From Acidobacteria bacterium UBA2161 (lineage in GTDB: Bacteria > Acidobacteriota > Vicinamibacteria > Vicinamibacterales > UBA823), in assembly GCA_002328835.1 (NCBI GenBank), contig DCWN01000023.1:19498-83497 (forward strand): a stretch of 64,000 nucleotides of DNA. The letters run 5' to 3'. Position 1 is the first letter of the stretch, and each line of letters opens with the position of its first letter. A program made the position numbers and the translations under genes. Below the pieces are notes generated by a model. The model worked only from the letters and a program-made list of their open reading frames with translations, ran no database searches and had not been told where the DNA came from. Below, in pieces: positions 35,185 to 44,177 of this stretch.

Positions 35185-36462
35185 ATGTTCGATGCCGCCA
35201 CGGTCTCGTTGCTCGCCTTGCTGGTGGCGATCGTCGTCAGTTGCACGATCCGGCTGCACGTCGGCTTCCTGGCGATTGCCCTGGCGTGGCTGGTCGGCCT
35301 GTACGCGGGCATCGGGCCGAACCAGGTCATGGCGGGCTTCCCGACCCGGCTCTTCCTGACGCTCGCCGGCGTGACCTTGCTGTTCTCTCAGGCCCAGGCA
35401 AACGGCACGCTCGACCGGATTGCCCGTCGCGCGGTGCTCTACTGCAAGGGCAACGCTGGCGTCATCCCGATGATGTTCTTCGTCCTGGCGTTCGTCCTGG
35501 CGTCGATCGGCCCCGGCAACATCGCGTCGACCGCGATCATCGCGCCGATGGCGATGGCGGTGGCCGGACAGGTCGGCATCCCGGCGTTCCTGGTCGCCAT
35601 CATGGTCGGCAACGGCGCCAATGCCGGGTCGCTGTCGCCGATCGCGCCGACCGGTGTCATCGTCAACGGCATCATGAGTGACGTCGGCCTCGTGGGCTTC
35701 GAGTGGCACAACTACCTGAACAACATGGCGGCGCACACGGTGATCGCCTTTGGGGCGTACTTCCTGCTCGGTGGACTGAAGCTGATGGGGAAGCGCCACA
35801 CCGGAGCGCTCGAGGTGCCGGGCGGCGAGAGCGACGCCACCGACTGGAGCTTCACGCGCGACCACTACGTCACGATGGCGGTCATCTTTGCGCTGATCGT
35901 GGGTGTCATCTTCTTCGGCGTGAACATCGGGATGGGCGCCTTCACCGGCGCGATTCTACTGTCGCTCTTCAAGGTCGGCGACGAGCTGAAGGCGGTCAAC
36001 CTGATGCCGTGGCGGGTCATCATGATGGTCTGCGGCGTGACCGTCCTGATCTCGCTGCTCGACGAGACCGGCGGCCTCGACCTGTTCACCCAGCTGCTGG
36101 CCGGCATGTCGACGCCCGACTCGGTGACGGCGGTCATCGCCTTTTCGACCGGTTTCATCTCGATCTACAGCAGCACGTCGGGCGTCGTCTTGCCGGCGAT
36201 GCTGCCGACGGTGCCAGGGCTGTCTGAGGCGCTCGGCGGGGTCGAGCCGATTGCCATCGCGTCGGCGATGAACGTCGGCGGGCACCTGGTCGACGTATCG
36301 GCCCTGTCGACACTCGGCGCGCTGTGCATGGCGGCCGCGCCCAAGACCGAGGACCCGCGCGCGCTGTTCAACAAGTTGATGGCCTGGGGTCTTTCGATGA
36401 CCGTCGTCGGTGCCGTTGTCTGCTATCTGCTGTTCACCGTGCTGAAGATCGGGATTAGCTAG
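35185..36462 (+). CDS. MatC/SLC13-like dicarboxylate carrier
   Basis: A 425-residue membrane protein of the ion-transporter superfamily, close to MatC-type malonate and other C4-dicarboxylate carriers. About ten hydrophobic segments are visible. The two repeat motifs are SIGPGNIASTAIIAPMAMAVAGQ with GNGANAGSLSPIAPTGVIVN, and IYSSTSGVVLPAMLPTVPG with SAMNVGGHLVDVSALSTLGAL, where the substrate and cation sites usually lie. A TATACT motif lies 9 bp upstream of the ATG, so a leaderless or very short-leader transcript is possible. It is 14 bp ahead of the aminotransferase gene. Stop is TAG. Confidence 0.83.
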   Translation: MFDAATVSLLALLVAIVVSCTIRLHVGFLAIALAWLVGLYAGIGPNQVMAGFPTRLFLTLAGVTLLFSQAQANGTLDRIARRAVLYCKGNAGVIPMMFFVLAFVLASIGPGNIASTAIIAPMAMAVAGQVGIPAFLVAIMVGNGANAGSLSPIAPTGVIVNGIMSDVGLVGFEWHNYLNNMAAHTVIAFGAYFLLGGLKLMGKRHTGALEVPGGESDATDWSFTRDHYVTMAVIFALIVGVIFFGVNIGMGAFTGAILLSLFKVGDELKAVNLMPWRVIMMVCGVTVLISLLDETGGLDLFTQLLAGMSTPDSVTAVIAFSTGFISIYSSTSGVVLPAMLPTVPGLSEALGGVEPIAIASAMNVGGHLVDVSALSTLGALCMAAAPKTEDPRALFNKLMAWGLSMTVVGAVVCYLLFTVLKIGIS

Positions 36463-36476
36463 GGAGAGGAACCAAC

Positions 36477-37616
36477 ATGAATCGCCGAAGCTTCTTCCGT
36501 CGCACCCTAGCCGGCAGCGCCGGGTTGACCCTGGCCGGGACGCCCTGGTGGGAAGCCGCCGCGCAGCTCGTCAACACTCCGGTACTGCGCGACATTCGCG
36601 GCGTCGGTCTCGATGACCCGGAACTGGTCGAACTCTCGATCAACGAGAACCCGCTGGGCTCGTCTCGCCGCGCCATCGAGGCCGTCGCCAGTCGCATGTT
36701 CGGCATGAACCGGTATCCGTTCCACAACCAGATCGAGCAGGCGCTCGCGACGCACCACGACATTCCGGAAGAGACGATCCTGACCGGGGTCGGGTCGTCC
36801 GAGATTCTCAGCCTGCTCGTGACCGCCTCCTACTTCGACCGGGCCGGCAACACGGTGACTGCGTCGCCGTCGTATCCCGACGTACCCCGCAAGACCGAGG
36901 CGCTGGGCCGCGAGGTCCGACGGGTACCGCTGACGAACGATTTCAGCCTCGACCTCGACGCGATGCTCGACGCCATCGACAGCGAGACCCGCATCGTCTT
37001 CGTCTGCAACCCCAACAACCCGACAGGGCAACTGCTCGCCGCCGACGAGCTGCGGCGCTTCGCCGAGCGGGTGCCAAGCGACGTCGTGCTCTGCGTCGAT
37101 GAGGCCTACATCCACTTCGTCGACGACCCCGACTATCCCTCGGCGATCGCCCTGGCGCAGGAACGCGAGAACGTGCTCGTCACACGAACGTTCTCGAAGG
37201 CGTACGGTCTCGGGGGGATTCGCGTGGGGTACGGGATCGCCAGCCCAGAACTGGTGCAACAGCTGGCCAGGTTCGGCTTCGGCCAGCTGAACAAGAACAC
37301 GCTCTCGATCGCGGCCGCGCTCGGCGCGCTCGAGGATCCCGAACACGTCACGCGCTCGGTCGAGGTCGTGCGTGAAGGCAAGCAGTATCTGTACGATCAG
37401 CTCGAGGCGCTGGGATACGAGCCGCTGCGGACGCAGACGATCTTCGTGACGGTCGACGTCGGCGACACGCTCGAGACGTTCCTCTCGCTGCTGCGAGAGC
37501 GCAAGGTCAAGGTGCGCCAGGCGTTCGAGATGGACGGCTACATGCGGGTCTCGGTGGGCTTGCCGCCCGAGAACGAGGTCTTTGTCGACGAGTTCCGCAA
37601 AGTCGCCGGACGGTGA
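36477..37616 (+). CDS. HisC-like PLP aminotransferase with Tat signal
   Basis: A 379-residue class I/II aminotransferase of the histidinol-phosphate/aromatic type. The N-terminus NRRSFFRRTLAGSAGLTLAG is a twin-arginine signal followed by a cleavage-like region (EAAAQ), suggesting export of the folded, cofactor-loaded enzyme. The catalytic body is complete: LSINENPLGSS, GVGSSEILS, CNPNNPTG, CVDEAYIHFVDD and RTFSKAYGLGGIRVGYG with the PLP lysine, and MRVSVGLPPENE. It has a strong ribosome site (GGGAGAGGA). It lies 14 bp after the dicarboxylate carrier. If the homologue at 2001-3080 is dead, this is the only intact HisC-like gene in view, though an exported enzyme would not serve cytosolic histidine synthesis. 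Confidence 0.87.
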   Translation: MNRRSFFRRTLAGSAGLTLAGTPWWEAAAQLVNTPVLRDIRGVGLDDPELVELSINENPLGSSRRAIEAVASRMFGMNRYPFHNQIEQALATHHDIPEETILTGVGSSEILSLLVTASYFDRAGNTVTASPSYPDVPRKTEALGREVRRVPLTNDFSLDLDAMLDAIDSETRIVFVCNPNNPTGQLLAADELRRFAERVPSDVVLCVDEAYIHFVDDPDYPSAIALAQERENVLVTRTFSKAYGLGGIRVGYGIASPELVQQLARFGFGQLNKNTLSIAAALGALEDPEHVTRSVEVVREGKQYLYDQLEALGYEPLRTQTIFVTVDVGDTLETFLSLLRERKVKVRQAFEMDGYMRVSVGLPPENEVFVDEFRKVAGR

Positions 37617-37620
37617 GGGG

Positions 37621-38439
37621 TCACTTCCCCTTCCACTTTGGCGGCCGCTTCGCCAGGAACGCCGCGACGCCCTCGGCGAAGTCCTCACTCGTGTAGCAGA
37701 GCTCGATCAGATCGCGCGCGTCATCCGGATCGAGCCGCCGAGAGGCCTGAATCCGCCGCACGATTTCTTTTGTGGCCATGATCGTCAACGGTGCGTTCTC
37801 GGCGATCGCGGCGGCCGTCTCGCGCACCGACTGCCCCAGGCGGCTTCCGTCGATCACGCGGTTCACGAGGCCGAGCGATGCCGCCTCGGCGGCGTCGATG
37901 AGCCGGCCGGTGAAGATCAACTCCTTCACCCGGGCCGGCCCGACCAGGTCGACCAGCCGGGCATGGTTGGCCGCCGACAGGCAGTTGCCCAGGGTCCGGG
38001 CGATCGGCATCCCGAAGCGCGACTCCGGCGTGCAGTAGCGCAGGTCGCATGCCAGAGCGATCGCGCAGCCGCCGCCGGTCGCCACGCCCTCGATCTGCGC
38101 GATCGTCGGCTTCGCCACCCGTTCCAGCCGGTCCATGACCTCGTCGAGCCGCCGCTCGTAGGCGATGCCGTCGCCCGGCGAGTCGAACTCCTGGAACTGC
38201 GCGATGTCGGTGCCCGATACGAATGCCTCGCCGCCCGCGCCCTTCAGGATGAGCGTGCGGATCTCCTCGGACGCGTCGACGGCCTCGCAGGCGTCGAACA
38301 GCGCCTGGTACATCTCCCAGGTCATGGCGTTCCGCACCTCTGGCCGGTTGAACGTCAGCGTGGCCAGCGGGCCGATCGTTTCGAAGGTGGCGTGCGGGGT
38401 GGGCACGATGCGTGGCTCCTGATCTAGAGTATGGCCCAT
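37621..38439 (-). CDS. Enoyl-CoA hydratase/isomerase family protein
   Basis: A 272-residue crotonase-fold enzyme. The oxyanion-hole motifs are GAGGEAFVSGTDIAQF and IEGVATGGGCAIALACDLRYC, followed by FGMPIARTLGNCLSAAN and the family C-terminus DFAEGVAAFLAKRPPKWKGK. It hydrates or isomerises acyl-CoA esters. The ATG at 38439 shares three bases with the divergent ATG of the CoA transferase (CATG); a GTG at 38406 is a credible alternative start and would leave about 30 bp between the genes. The neighbouring CoA transferase is a natural partner that would supply the CoA ester. It converges with the aminotransferase 4 bp away. Confidence 0.88.
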   Translation of the reverse strand: MGHTLDQEPRIVPTPHATFETIGPLATLTFNRPEVRNAMTWEMYQALFDACEAVDASEEIRTLILKGAGGEAFVSGTDIAQFQEFDSPGDGIAYERRLDEVMDRLERVAKPTIAQIEGVATGGGCAIALACDLRYCTPESRFGMPIARTLGNCLSAANHARLVDLVGPARVKELIFTGRLIDAAEAASLGLVNRVIDGSRLGQSVRETAAAIAENAPLTIMATKEIVRRIQASRRLDPDDARDLIELCYTSEDFAEGVAAFLAKRPPKWKGK

Positions 38440-39628
38440 GCCTAGCGGCGGCGCACTGGCCGGTCTCCGCGTGCTCGATGTCACCCAGGTGATGGCCGGG
38501 CCGTACTGCGCGATGCTACTGTGCGACATGGGCGCCGACGTGATCAAGGTCGAGCCGCGCGCCGGCGACTCCACGCGGCGGATGGCCGGGGCGGCCGGCG
38601 GCGACAGCCCGAGCTTCAACGCGGTCAATCGCGGAAAACGCGGCATCGTCATCGACCTCAAGTCTGATGGCGGCCGTGGCGTCTTCAAGCGCCTGGCCTC
38701 GTCGGCCGACGTCCTCATCGAGAATTTCCGCCCTGGGGTCATGGCCGGGCTCGGCCTCGACTTCGCGACGCTGGCGAACGTCAATCCGCGACTCATCTAC
38801 GCGTCGATCTCCGGCTATGGACAGACCGGTCCCAAGGCGGCCTGCGGGGGGTTCGATCTGGTGGCGCAGGGGGTCTCCGGCATCATCTCGGTCACCGGCG
38901 AGCCCGGGCGCCCGCCGACCAAGGCCGGCATCCCGATCACCGATCTCGGCGCGGCGCTCTTCGCGACCACGGGCATCCTCGCGGCCGTGCATCATCGCGA
39001 GACGACCGGCCGCGGCCAGCAGGTCGACACGTCGCTCGTCGACGCGGGCGTGGCGATGTCGGTCTGGGAGGCGACCGAGTACTTCTCCGGCACCGGCGTG
39101 CCGGCGCCGCTCGGGTCGGCGCATCGGATGAGCGCGCCCTACCAGGCGGTGAAGTGCTCGGACGGCTACGTCACGCTCGGCGGGGCCAACGATCGGATCT
39201 TTCGGCGCTTGTGTGACTTGCTGGGCCATGCCGAGTGGGCGGACGATCCCGGCTACGTCGACGACACCGCCCGCGTACGTAACCGCGCGTCGCTTACGAA
39301 GAAGATCGAGGCGATCACCGTCACCGAGCCGTGTGCGCACTGGCTCGCAACGTTCGACGCGCACGACATTCCCTGCGGGCCGATCAACAATTACGCGGCG
39401 GTTGTGGACGATCCCCAGGTCCAGGCGCGTGAGATGGTCGTCGAGACCGAGCACCCGACGCTCGGGACGATCCGCACGCTGGGCTCGCCGCTCAAGCTGT
39501 CAGCGACGCCGGTCACCACGGGTCGGCCCGCGCCGCTCCTGGGACAGCACACCGATGCCGTTCTGCGCGAGGCCGGCTACGACGACGTGGAGATCGCCAA
39601 GCTGCGCGAGTCGAAGGCGGTGAAGTAG
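38438..39628 (+). CDS. Class III CoA-transferase (CaiB/BaiF/Frc family)
   Basis: A 396-residue family III CoA-transferase, which moves CoA between carboxylic acids through an aspartyl-CoA intermediate. Visible motifs: RVLDVTQVMAGPYCAMLLCDMGADVIKVEP at the N-terminus, NRGKRGIVIDLKS, and GRGQQVDTSLVDAGVAM, which carries the catalytic Asp region. The C-terminal PAPLLGQHTDAVLREAGY is standard. It is divergent from the enoyl-CoA hydratase with overlapping start codons and is followed 25 bp later by the DUF5107 gene. The substrate acid is not evident. Stop is TAG. Confidence 0.9.
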   Translation: MPSGGALAGLRVLDVTQVMAGPYCAMLLCDMGADVIKVEPRAGDSTRRMAGAAGGDSPSFNAVNRGKRGIVIDLKSDGGRGVFKRLASSADVLIENFRPGVMAGLGLDFATLANVNPRLIYASISGYGQTGPKAACGGFDLVAQGVSGIISVTGEPGRPPTKAGIPITDLGAALFATTGILAAVHHRETTGRGQQVDTSLVDAGVAMSVWEATEYFSGTGVPAPLGSAHRMSAPYQAVKCSDGYVTLGGANDRIFRRLCDLLGHAEWADDPGYVDDTARVRNRASLTKKIEAITVTEPCAHWLATFDAHDIPCGPINNYAAVVDDPQVQAREMVVETEHPTLGTIRTLGSPLKLSATPVTTGRPAPLLGQHTDAVLREAGYDDVEIAKLRESKAVK

Positions 39629-39653
39629 TCCGGGCGCTGTCGCCCGACCCCTC

Positions 39654-42635
39654 ATGGCTGCCGTCAGAACCTGGACCGACCAGGTCGTCGTTCCGACCTA
39701 TCCGCTGCATCCCGACGACGTGAACCCGCGGTTCTTCGAGCTGGAGGGGACGCTCATCTACCCCTACACGATGCAGGACCATCTCTCGCGGACGAAGGTG
39801 GACACGACCTACCGCGCGCTCTTCCTCGAAAACGAGTACCTGCGCGCGATGTGCATCCCCGCACTGGGCGGCCGCATCCTGTCGGTCTTCGACAAACTGC
39901 GCGGCCGCGAGATGTTCTACCGGAACCCGGTGATCAAGCCGGGTCTCATCGCGCTCCGAGGCGCCTGGTTCTCGGGCGGCGTCGAGTGGAACCGGGGCCC
40001 GAAGAGCCACACCGTGACGAGCTATTCGCCGGTCGACGTCGTGAGCGTCGAGCACCCCGACGGCTCGGCGTCGTTCGTCATCGGCTATACCGAGATGAAT
40101 TTTCGGACGGCCTGGGAGGTCCGGTTCACGCTGCATCCGGGCCGGGCCGCGCTCGACGAGCGGATCGTGATCTTCAATCCGACCGACGGCCCGCACAGCT
40201 ACTACTTCTGGAACAACACGGCGTTTCCGAACACGCCCGAGACACGGTTCTGCTTTCCGATGAAGGCCGCGAGCGATCACGACCGGTTCTTCCCCTGGCC
40301 GCTTGATGATGCCGATGCCGATGACGACGGCCGCGACCTGCGCTGGCTCCGGAACTACCCTGATGCCACGCCGGTCTTCGCGTACGACTGCGCGTTCGAT
40401 TTCTTCGGCGCCTACGACGTCGGCGACGACTACGGCATCGTGCAGTACGCCGACCACCGTCTCGTCCCGGGCAAGAAGGCGTGGACCTGGGGCCAGTCTG
40501 ATGCCGGCCGGATGAGTCAGATTGCGCTGGCCGACGACCCGGGCTCGTACATCGAGGTGCAAAGCGGGCCGCTCCGCACGCAGACCGACTACGGTGTGCT
40601 CGGGCCGGGCGGGGAGATCGCCTGGCAGGAGTGGTGGTATCCGGTCGCCGGCCTCGGTACCGGCTTCGAGTACGCGACGAAGGACGTCGCGATCGAGCGG
40701 GCCGAGGTTGACGGCCATGTCGAGTTCCGGATCGCCGCGACGGCGGCGTTCCCGAGCGCGCAGGTCGAGCTTGTCCGCGACGGTAGTTCGCTCGACGCCT
40801 CGCATGTCGACCTGCGACCCGACGAGCCGGCTCGGGTCAGCGTGAAGGCGGAGGATGGCCGGCGCTTCCACGTCAAGATCGTCTCTGCCGAGGGGGTCGC
40901 GCTGGCGGAGTACAGCTCGCCGTTGGAGATCCCGGACGTCGACATTCCTTCGAGCCTCCACGTCGAGCAGCCGGAGCCCGGCAACGACGACGCGGATGCG
41001 CTGCACGCTCGCGGCGTCGAATGCGAGCGGATGATGGATCGCGTGAAGGCGCGCGACTGGCACGAGCGGGCGCTGGCGGCCTCACCGTCGCACGGCGGCG
41101 CACTCGTCGGGCTGGCGCGGCTCGATCTCGCCGCGGGACTGTATGAGCCGGCGGCCGACCGTCTGACCCGCGCGACCGAAGACGATCCGGATAACGGCGC
41201 CGTCTGGCATCTGCTCGGCGTCGCCCGACTCCGGCAGGATTGCGTCGACGATGCTTTGGCATCAGCCACCGAGGCCGCCGCCCGGCGCGAGAGCGAGGCG
41301 CTCGGTCTCGGCGTCGTCGGTCGGGTCAAGATGCGGCACGGTGCATTCGACGAGGCGCTGGCTGCGTTCACGACGGCGCACGAGACGGCCGAGGCCGACC
41401 GGGTCCGGCTGTTCGAGTGGATGTTGCTGGCGGCGCACTTCGCGGGCGAATCAGACCGTGCCAAGCGCCTGGCCGAAAAGGCGATCGTTCAGGGGACGAC
41501 CCGGCTCGTGCCGCACGCCGTCGTCGCGCTTGCCGACGGCGGCGGTTGGGCCGGCTTCGCTTCCGACGTGCACGAGCTCGTCGGCGAGGTGGAGTTCGCT
41601 TGCCTCGAGCTCGGTCTTACATTGGCCGAGCTCGGCAGGTTCGCCGAGGCCCAGGCGATGCTGAACGCCACGCTGATCGATGCCGGGCCCGACGCGGCCG
41701 TCCGGCCACTACCGCTCTACCACGCCGCCTACTACGCCAGGCGGGCGGGTGCCGACGCGGCCGCCGACGCGTACCTACGCCGTGCGCGCACACTTCGCGT
41801 CGACTACGTCTTTCCGTCGCAGGTCGACGCGGTGCCGATCTTCGAGGACGCGGTCGCTCGCGACCCGGACGATGCGACGGCGCACCTCTTCCTCGGCAAC
41901 CTCCTGGCCGGCCTCGGCCGCCTCGACGAAGCGTGTACGTGCTGGGAGTCGGCCGGACGGGATCCGGCTCTGAGCGTCGCGTTCAGAAACCTCGGGATGG
42001 ACGCCTGGAAGCGTAAGGGCGCGCTGGAGGCCGCTGCCGCCTGGCTGCGCGATGCAGTCGACGTACGGCCAACCGACCAGGTCGCCCACCGCGACCTCGC
42101 CTGCGTCCTCGTGGCGGCCGGCCACCGGCCGGAAGCGATCGACGTCTTGACGAAGTTGAAGACCGCATCGCCCTGGCGGGGCGACGTGACGACGGTCCTG
42201 GCCCGCACGTATCTGGATGAACAGCGCTTCGACGATGCCATCCATCTCTTGGAGCAGTCGACCTACTCCAACTGGGAAGGCGACATCGACAACTGGCTCG
42301 TCTTCGTCTCGGCGCATATCGAGCGGGGCCGGCTACGGTTGGACGCGGGCGATCCGCGGGACGCAGCGGCGGCGCTCGAGGACTTCGACGCGGCGTTGAC
42401 CTATCCCGAGAACCTCCACGTCGGCCGTCCCTCGAAGCCGCGCGAGGCGCGGGCCCAGTACTGGCGGGGGAGTGCGCTCTCGGCGCTCGGCCGCGACAAC
42501 GACGCACGCGAGGCCTGGCAAGCCGGCGCCGAGGGCGCGCCGCTCGACGACGAGCAACGAGAATTCATCATCAAGTGCCGGGCGCAGCTCGGCGACGGGG
42601 GCGCCCCTTCAGGGGCGCCAACGGGCGATCCGTAG
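39654..42635 (+). CDS. DUF5107 domain protein with C-terminal TPR repeats
   Basis: A 993-residue protein without a signal peptide. Residues about 15-330 match DUF5107, with the typical LFLENEYLRAMCIPALGGRILSVFDK, ALRGAWFSGGVEWNRGPKSHT, YYFWNNTAFP and IAWQEWWYPVAGLGTGFEYATKD. This resembles the galactose mutarotase-like sandwich and suggests sugar binding. From about residue 440 on there are many tetratricopeptide-like helices (ALHARGVECERMMDRVKARDWHERALAASPSHGGALVGLARL and repeats), which usually mediate protein contacts. The function of this architecture is not established. It follows the CoA transferase by 25 bp. The last codons contain a strong inverted repeat. Stop is TAG. Confidence 0.83.
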   Translation: MAAVRTWTDQVVVPTYPLHPDDVNPRFFELEGTLIYPYTMQDHLSRTKVDTTYRALFLENEYLRAMCIPALGGRILSVFDKLRGREMFYRNPVIKPGLIALRGAWFSGGVEWNRGPKSHTVTSYSPVDVVSVEHPDGSASFVIGYTEMNFRTAWEVRFTLHPGRAALDERIVIFNPTDGPHSYYFWNNTAFPNTPETRFCFPMKAASDHDRFFPWPLDDADADDDGRDLRWLRNYPDATPVFAYDCAFDFFGAYDVGDDYGIVQYADHRLVPGKKAWTWGQSDAGRMSQIALADDPGSYIEVQSGPLRTQTDYGVLGPGGEIAWQEWWYPVAGLGTGFEYATKDVAIERAEVDGHVEFRIAATAAFPSAQVELVRDGSSLDASHVDLRPDEPARVSVKAEDGRRFHVKIVSAEGVALAEYSSPLEIPDVDIPSSLHVEQPEPGNDDADALHARGVECERMMDRVKARDWHERALAASPSHGGALVGLARLDLAAGLYEPAADRLTRATEDDPDNGAVWHLLGVARLRQDCVDDALASATEAAARRESEALGLGVVGRVKMRHGAFDEALAAFTTAHETAEADRVRLFEWMLLAAHFAGESDRAKRLAEKAIVQGTTRLVPHAVVALADGGGWAGFASDVHELVGEVEFACLELGLTLAELGRFAEAQAMLNATLIDAGPDAAVRPLPLYHAAYYARRAGADAAADAYLRRARTLRVDYVFPSQVDAVPIFEDAVARDPDDATAHLFLGNLLAGLGRLDEACTCWESAGRDPALSVAFRNLGMDAWKRKGALEAAAAWLRDAVDVRPTDQVAHRDLACVLVAAGHRPEAIDVLTKLKTASPWRGDVTTVLARTYLDEQRFDDAIHLLEQSTYSNWEGDIDNWLVFVSAHIERGRLRLDAGDPRDAAAALEDFDAALTYPENLHVGRPSKPREARAQYWRGSALSALGRDNDAREAWQAGAEGAPLDDEQREFIIKCRAQLGDGGAPSGAPTGDP
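42600..42619 (+). terminator. GC-rich inverted repeat at the 3' end of the DUF5107/TPR gene
   Basis: GGCGCCCC-TTCA-GGGGCGCC-like repeat with an 8-bp stem, overlapping the last coding codons and lying 34 bp before the next gene's -10 motif. There is no T-tract, so termination is plausible but not shown. Confidence 0.4.
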
Positions 42636-42652
42636 GATTGCCCTGAACCCGC

Positions 42653-42659
42653 TATAATC
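42653..42659 (+). promoter_or_regulatory. TATAATC -10 motif upstream of sulfatase
   Basis: TATAATC ends 12 bp before the ATG at 42672. A start point about 7 bp downstream would leave a leader of only a few bases. Confidence 0.5.
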
Positions 42660-42671
42660 CGGTGGCCCGCC

Positions 42672-44177
42672 ATGCCACTCGCAACCTGCTCGACCCTCCC
42701 CGGAGCTTCGTTATCTCGCCGGACGGCATCAGTCGCGTTCATCTTTCTCCTCTCCGCCTGCGCGCCCGCGCCGCCGGCGACTGAGACGGACGAAGCGCGG
42801 CCGAACTTCCTCTTCCTCTTCGCCGACGATCAGCGGGCCGACACGATCGGCGCGTGGGGCAACCCCTACATCGAGACGCCGACCCTCGATCGTCTCGCCG
42901 AGGCCGGCTTCAGCCTCCGCGCCAACTACAACCTGGGCGGGCGCCACGGTGCGGTCTGCCAGCCGAGTCGGGTGATGGTCAACACCGGGATGAGCTACTT
43001 CCGCGTACCGGACGACATGACCGGCGCGCGGCTGCTGCCGGAGCTGCTGGCCGAGCAGGGCTACACGACGTTCGGGACGGGGAAGTGGCACAACGGGCGT
43101 GAGTCCTGGCTGCGCGGCTTCCAGAACGGCACGGCGATCTTCTTCGGCGGCATGAGCGATCACACCCGGGTGCCACTCCAGGACCGGCTGCCCGACGGCA
43201 CGCTCGGGAACGACCGCGAGGACGGGTTCTCCAGCACCCTCTTCGCCGACGCGGTCATCGACTTCCTGCGCGGCCATACCGGCGACACGCCGTTCTACGC
43301 CTATGTCGCCTTCACGGCGCCGCACGATCCGCGGCAGCCGCCGTTGCCGCATCGCGAGCGGTACTACGCGAACCGGCCGCCGCTGCCGGCGAACTTCGCG
43401 CCGCAGCACCCGTTCGTCCTCGGGGACTCGATGGTCCGCGACGAGCAGCTCGCCGCGTGGCCGCGTACCGAGGACGTCGTCAGCGACCAGCTCGCCGAGT
43501 ACTACGGCCTCATCACGCACATGGACGAAGAGGTCGGGCGGATCCTCGATGTTCTCGACGAGACCGGCCACGGCGAGAACACCTACATCATCTATGCCGC
43601 CGACCACGGGCTGGCGATGGGCTCGCACGGCCTGCTCGGGAAGCAGTCGATCTACGAGCACAGCCAGCGGGCGCCGCTGATCGTCGTCGGCCCGGACGTG
43701 CCGCCGGGCGAATCGACGGCGTTCACGTATCTCATGGACATCTTCCCGACAGTGACGGCGCTCGCCGGCGTCGAGAACCCGGAGGGGATTGACGGCCGCG
43801 ATCTCTCGACACTCTGGCGCGGCGAACAGGAATCGATCCGCGACGCGATCTTCCTGGCCTACCGCGACGTTGCCCGATCGGTGCGCGACGACCGGTTCAA
43901 GCTGATCCGGTATCCGCAGATCGACCGGACACAGCTCTTCGACCTCGTCGCCGATCCCGACGAGCTGAACAACCTGGCCGACGACGGATCGCAGGCGGAG
44001 CGTTTGGAGCAGCTCACGGCGCTCCTCGAAACCTGGCAGGCGCGAATGGGCGACGACCAGCCGTTAGCCGTCGAGTCGCCGCGACCGGGCGAGATCGACA
44101 TGACCGGCGCCGAGCGGACGGTGGATCAGTGGCAGCCCGACTGGATCGTGGAGAAGTACTTCGAGGGCGGGAGATGA
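42672..44177 (+). CDS. Sulfatase, lipoprotein, first of a pair
   Basis: A 501-residue formylglycine-dependent sulfatase with a lipobox (FIFLLSAC). The metal site starts NFLFLFADDQRADTIGAWG, the modified Cys lies in GAVCQPSRVMVNTGMSYF, and later motifs are FGTGKWHNG, AFTAPHDPR and AADHGLAMGSHG. The CxPSR core is intact. The Asp-Gln-Arg variant after the metal Asp pair is common in choline- and glucosamine-sulfatase-like groups, but the substrate cannot be called. Its TGA overlaps the ATG of a second sulfatase (ATGA), so the two are translationally coupled and may act on one polysaccharide. Confidence 0.92.
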   Translation: MPLATCSTLPGASLSRRTASVAFIFLLSACAPAPPATETDEARPNFLFLFADDQRADTIGAWGNPYIETPTLDRLAEAGFSLRANYNLGGRHGAVCQPSRVMVNTGMSYFRVPDDMTGARLLPELLAEQGYTTFGTGKWHNGRESWLRGFQNGTAIFFGGMSDHTRVPLQDRLPDGTLGNDREDGFSSTLFADAVIDFLRGHTGDTPFYAYVAFTAPHDPRQPPLPHRERYYANRPPLPANFAPQHPFVLGDSMVRDEQLAAWPRTEDVVSDQLAEYYGLITHMDEEVGRILDVLDETGHGENTYIIYAADHGLAMGSHGLLGKQSIYEHSQRAPLIVVGPDVPPGESTAFTYLMDIFPTVTALAGVENPEGIDGRDLSTLWRGEQESIRDAIFLAYRDVARSVRDDRFKLIRYPQIDRTQLFDLVADPDELNNLADDGSQAERLEQLTALLETWQARMGDDQPLAVESPRPGEIDMTGAERTVDQWQPDWIVEKYFEGGR

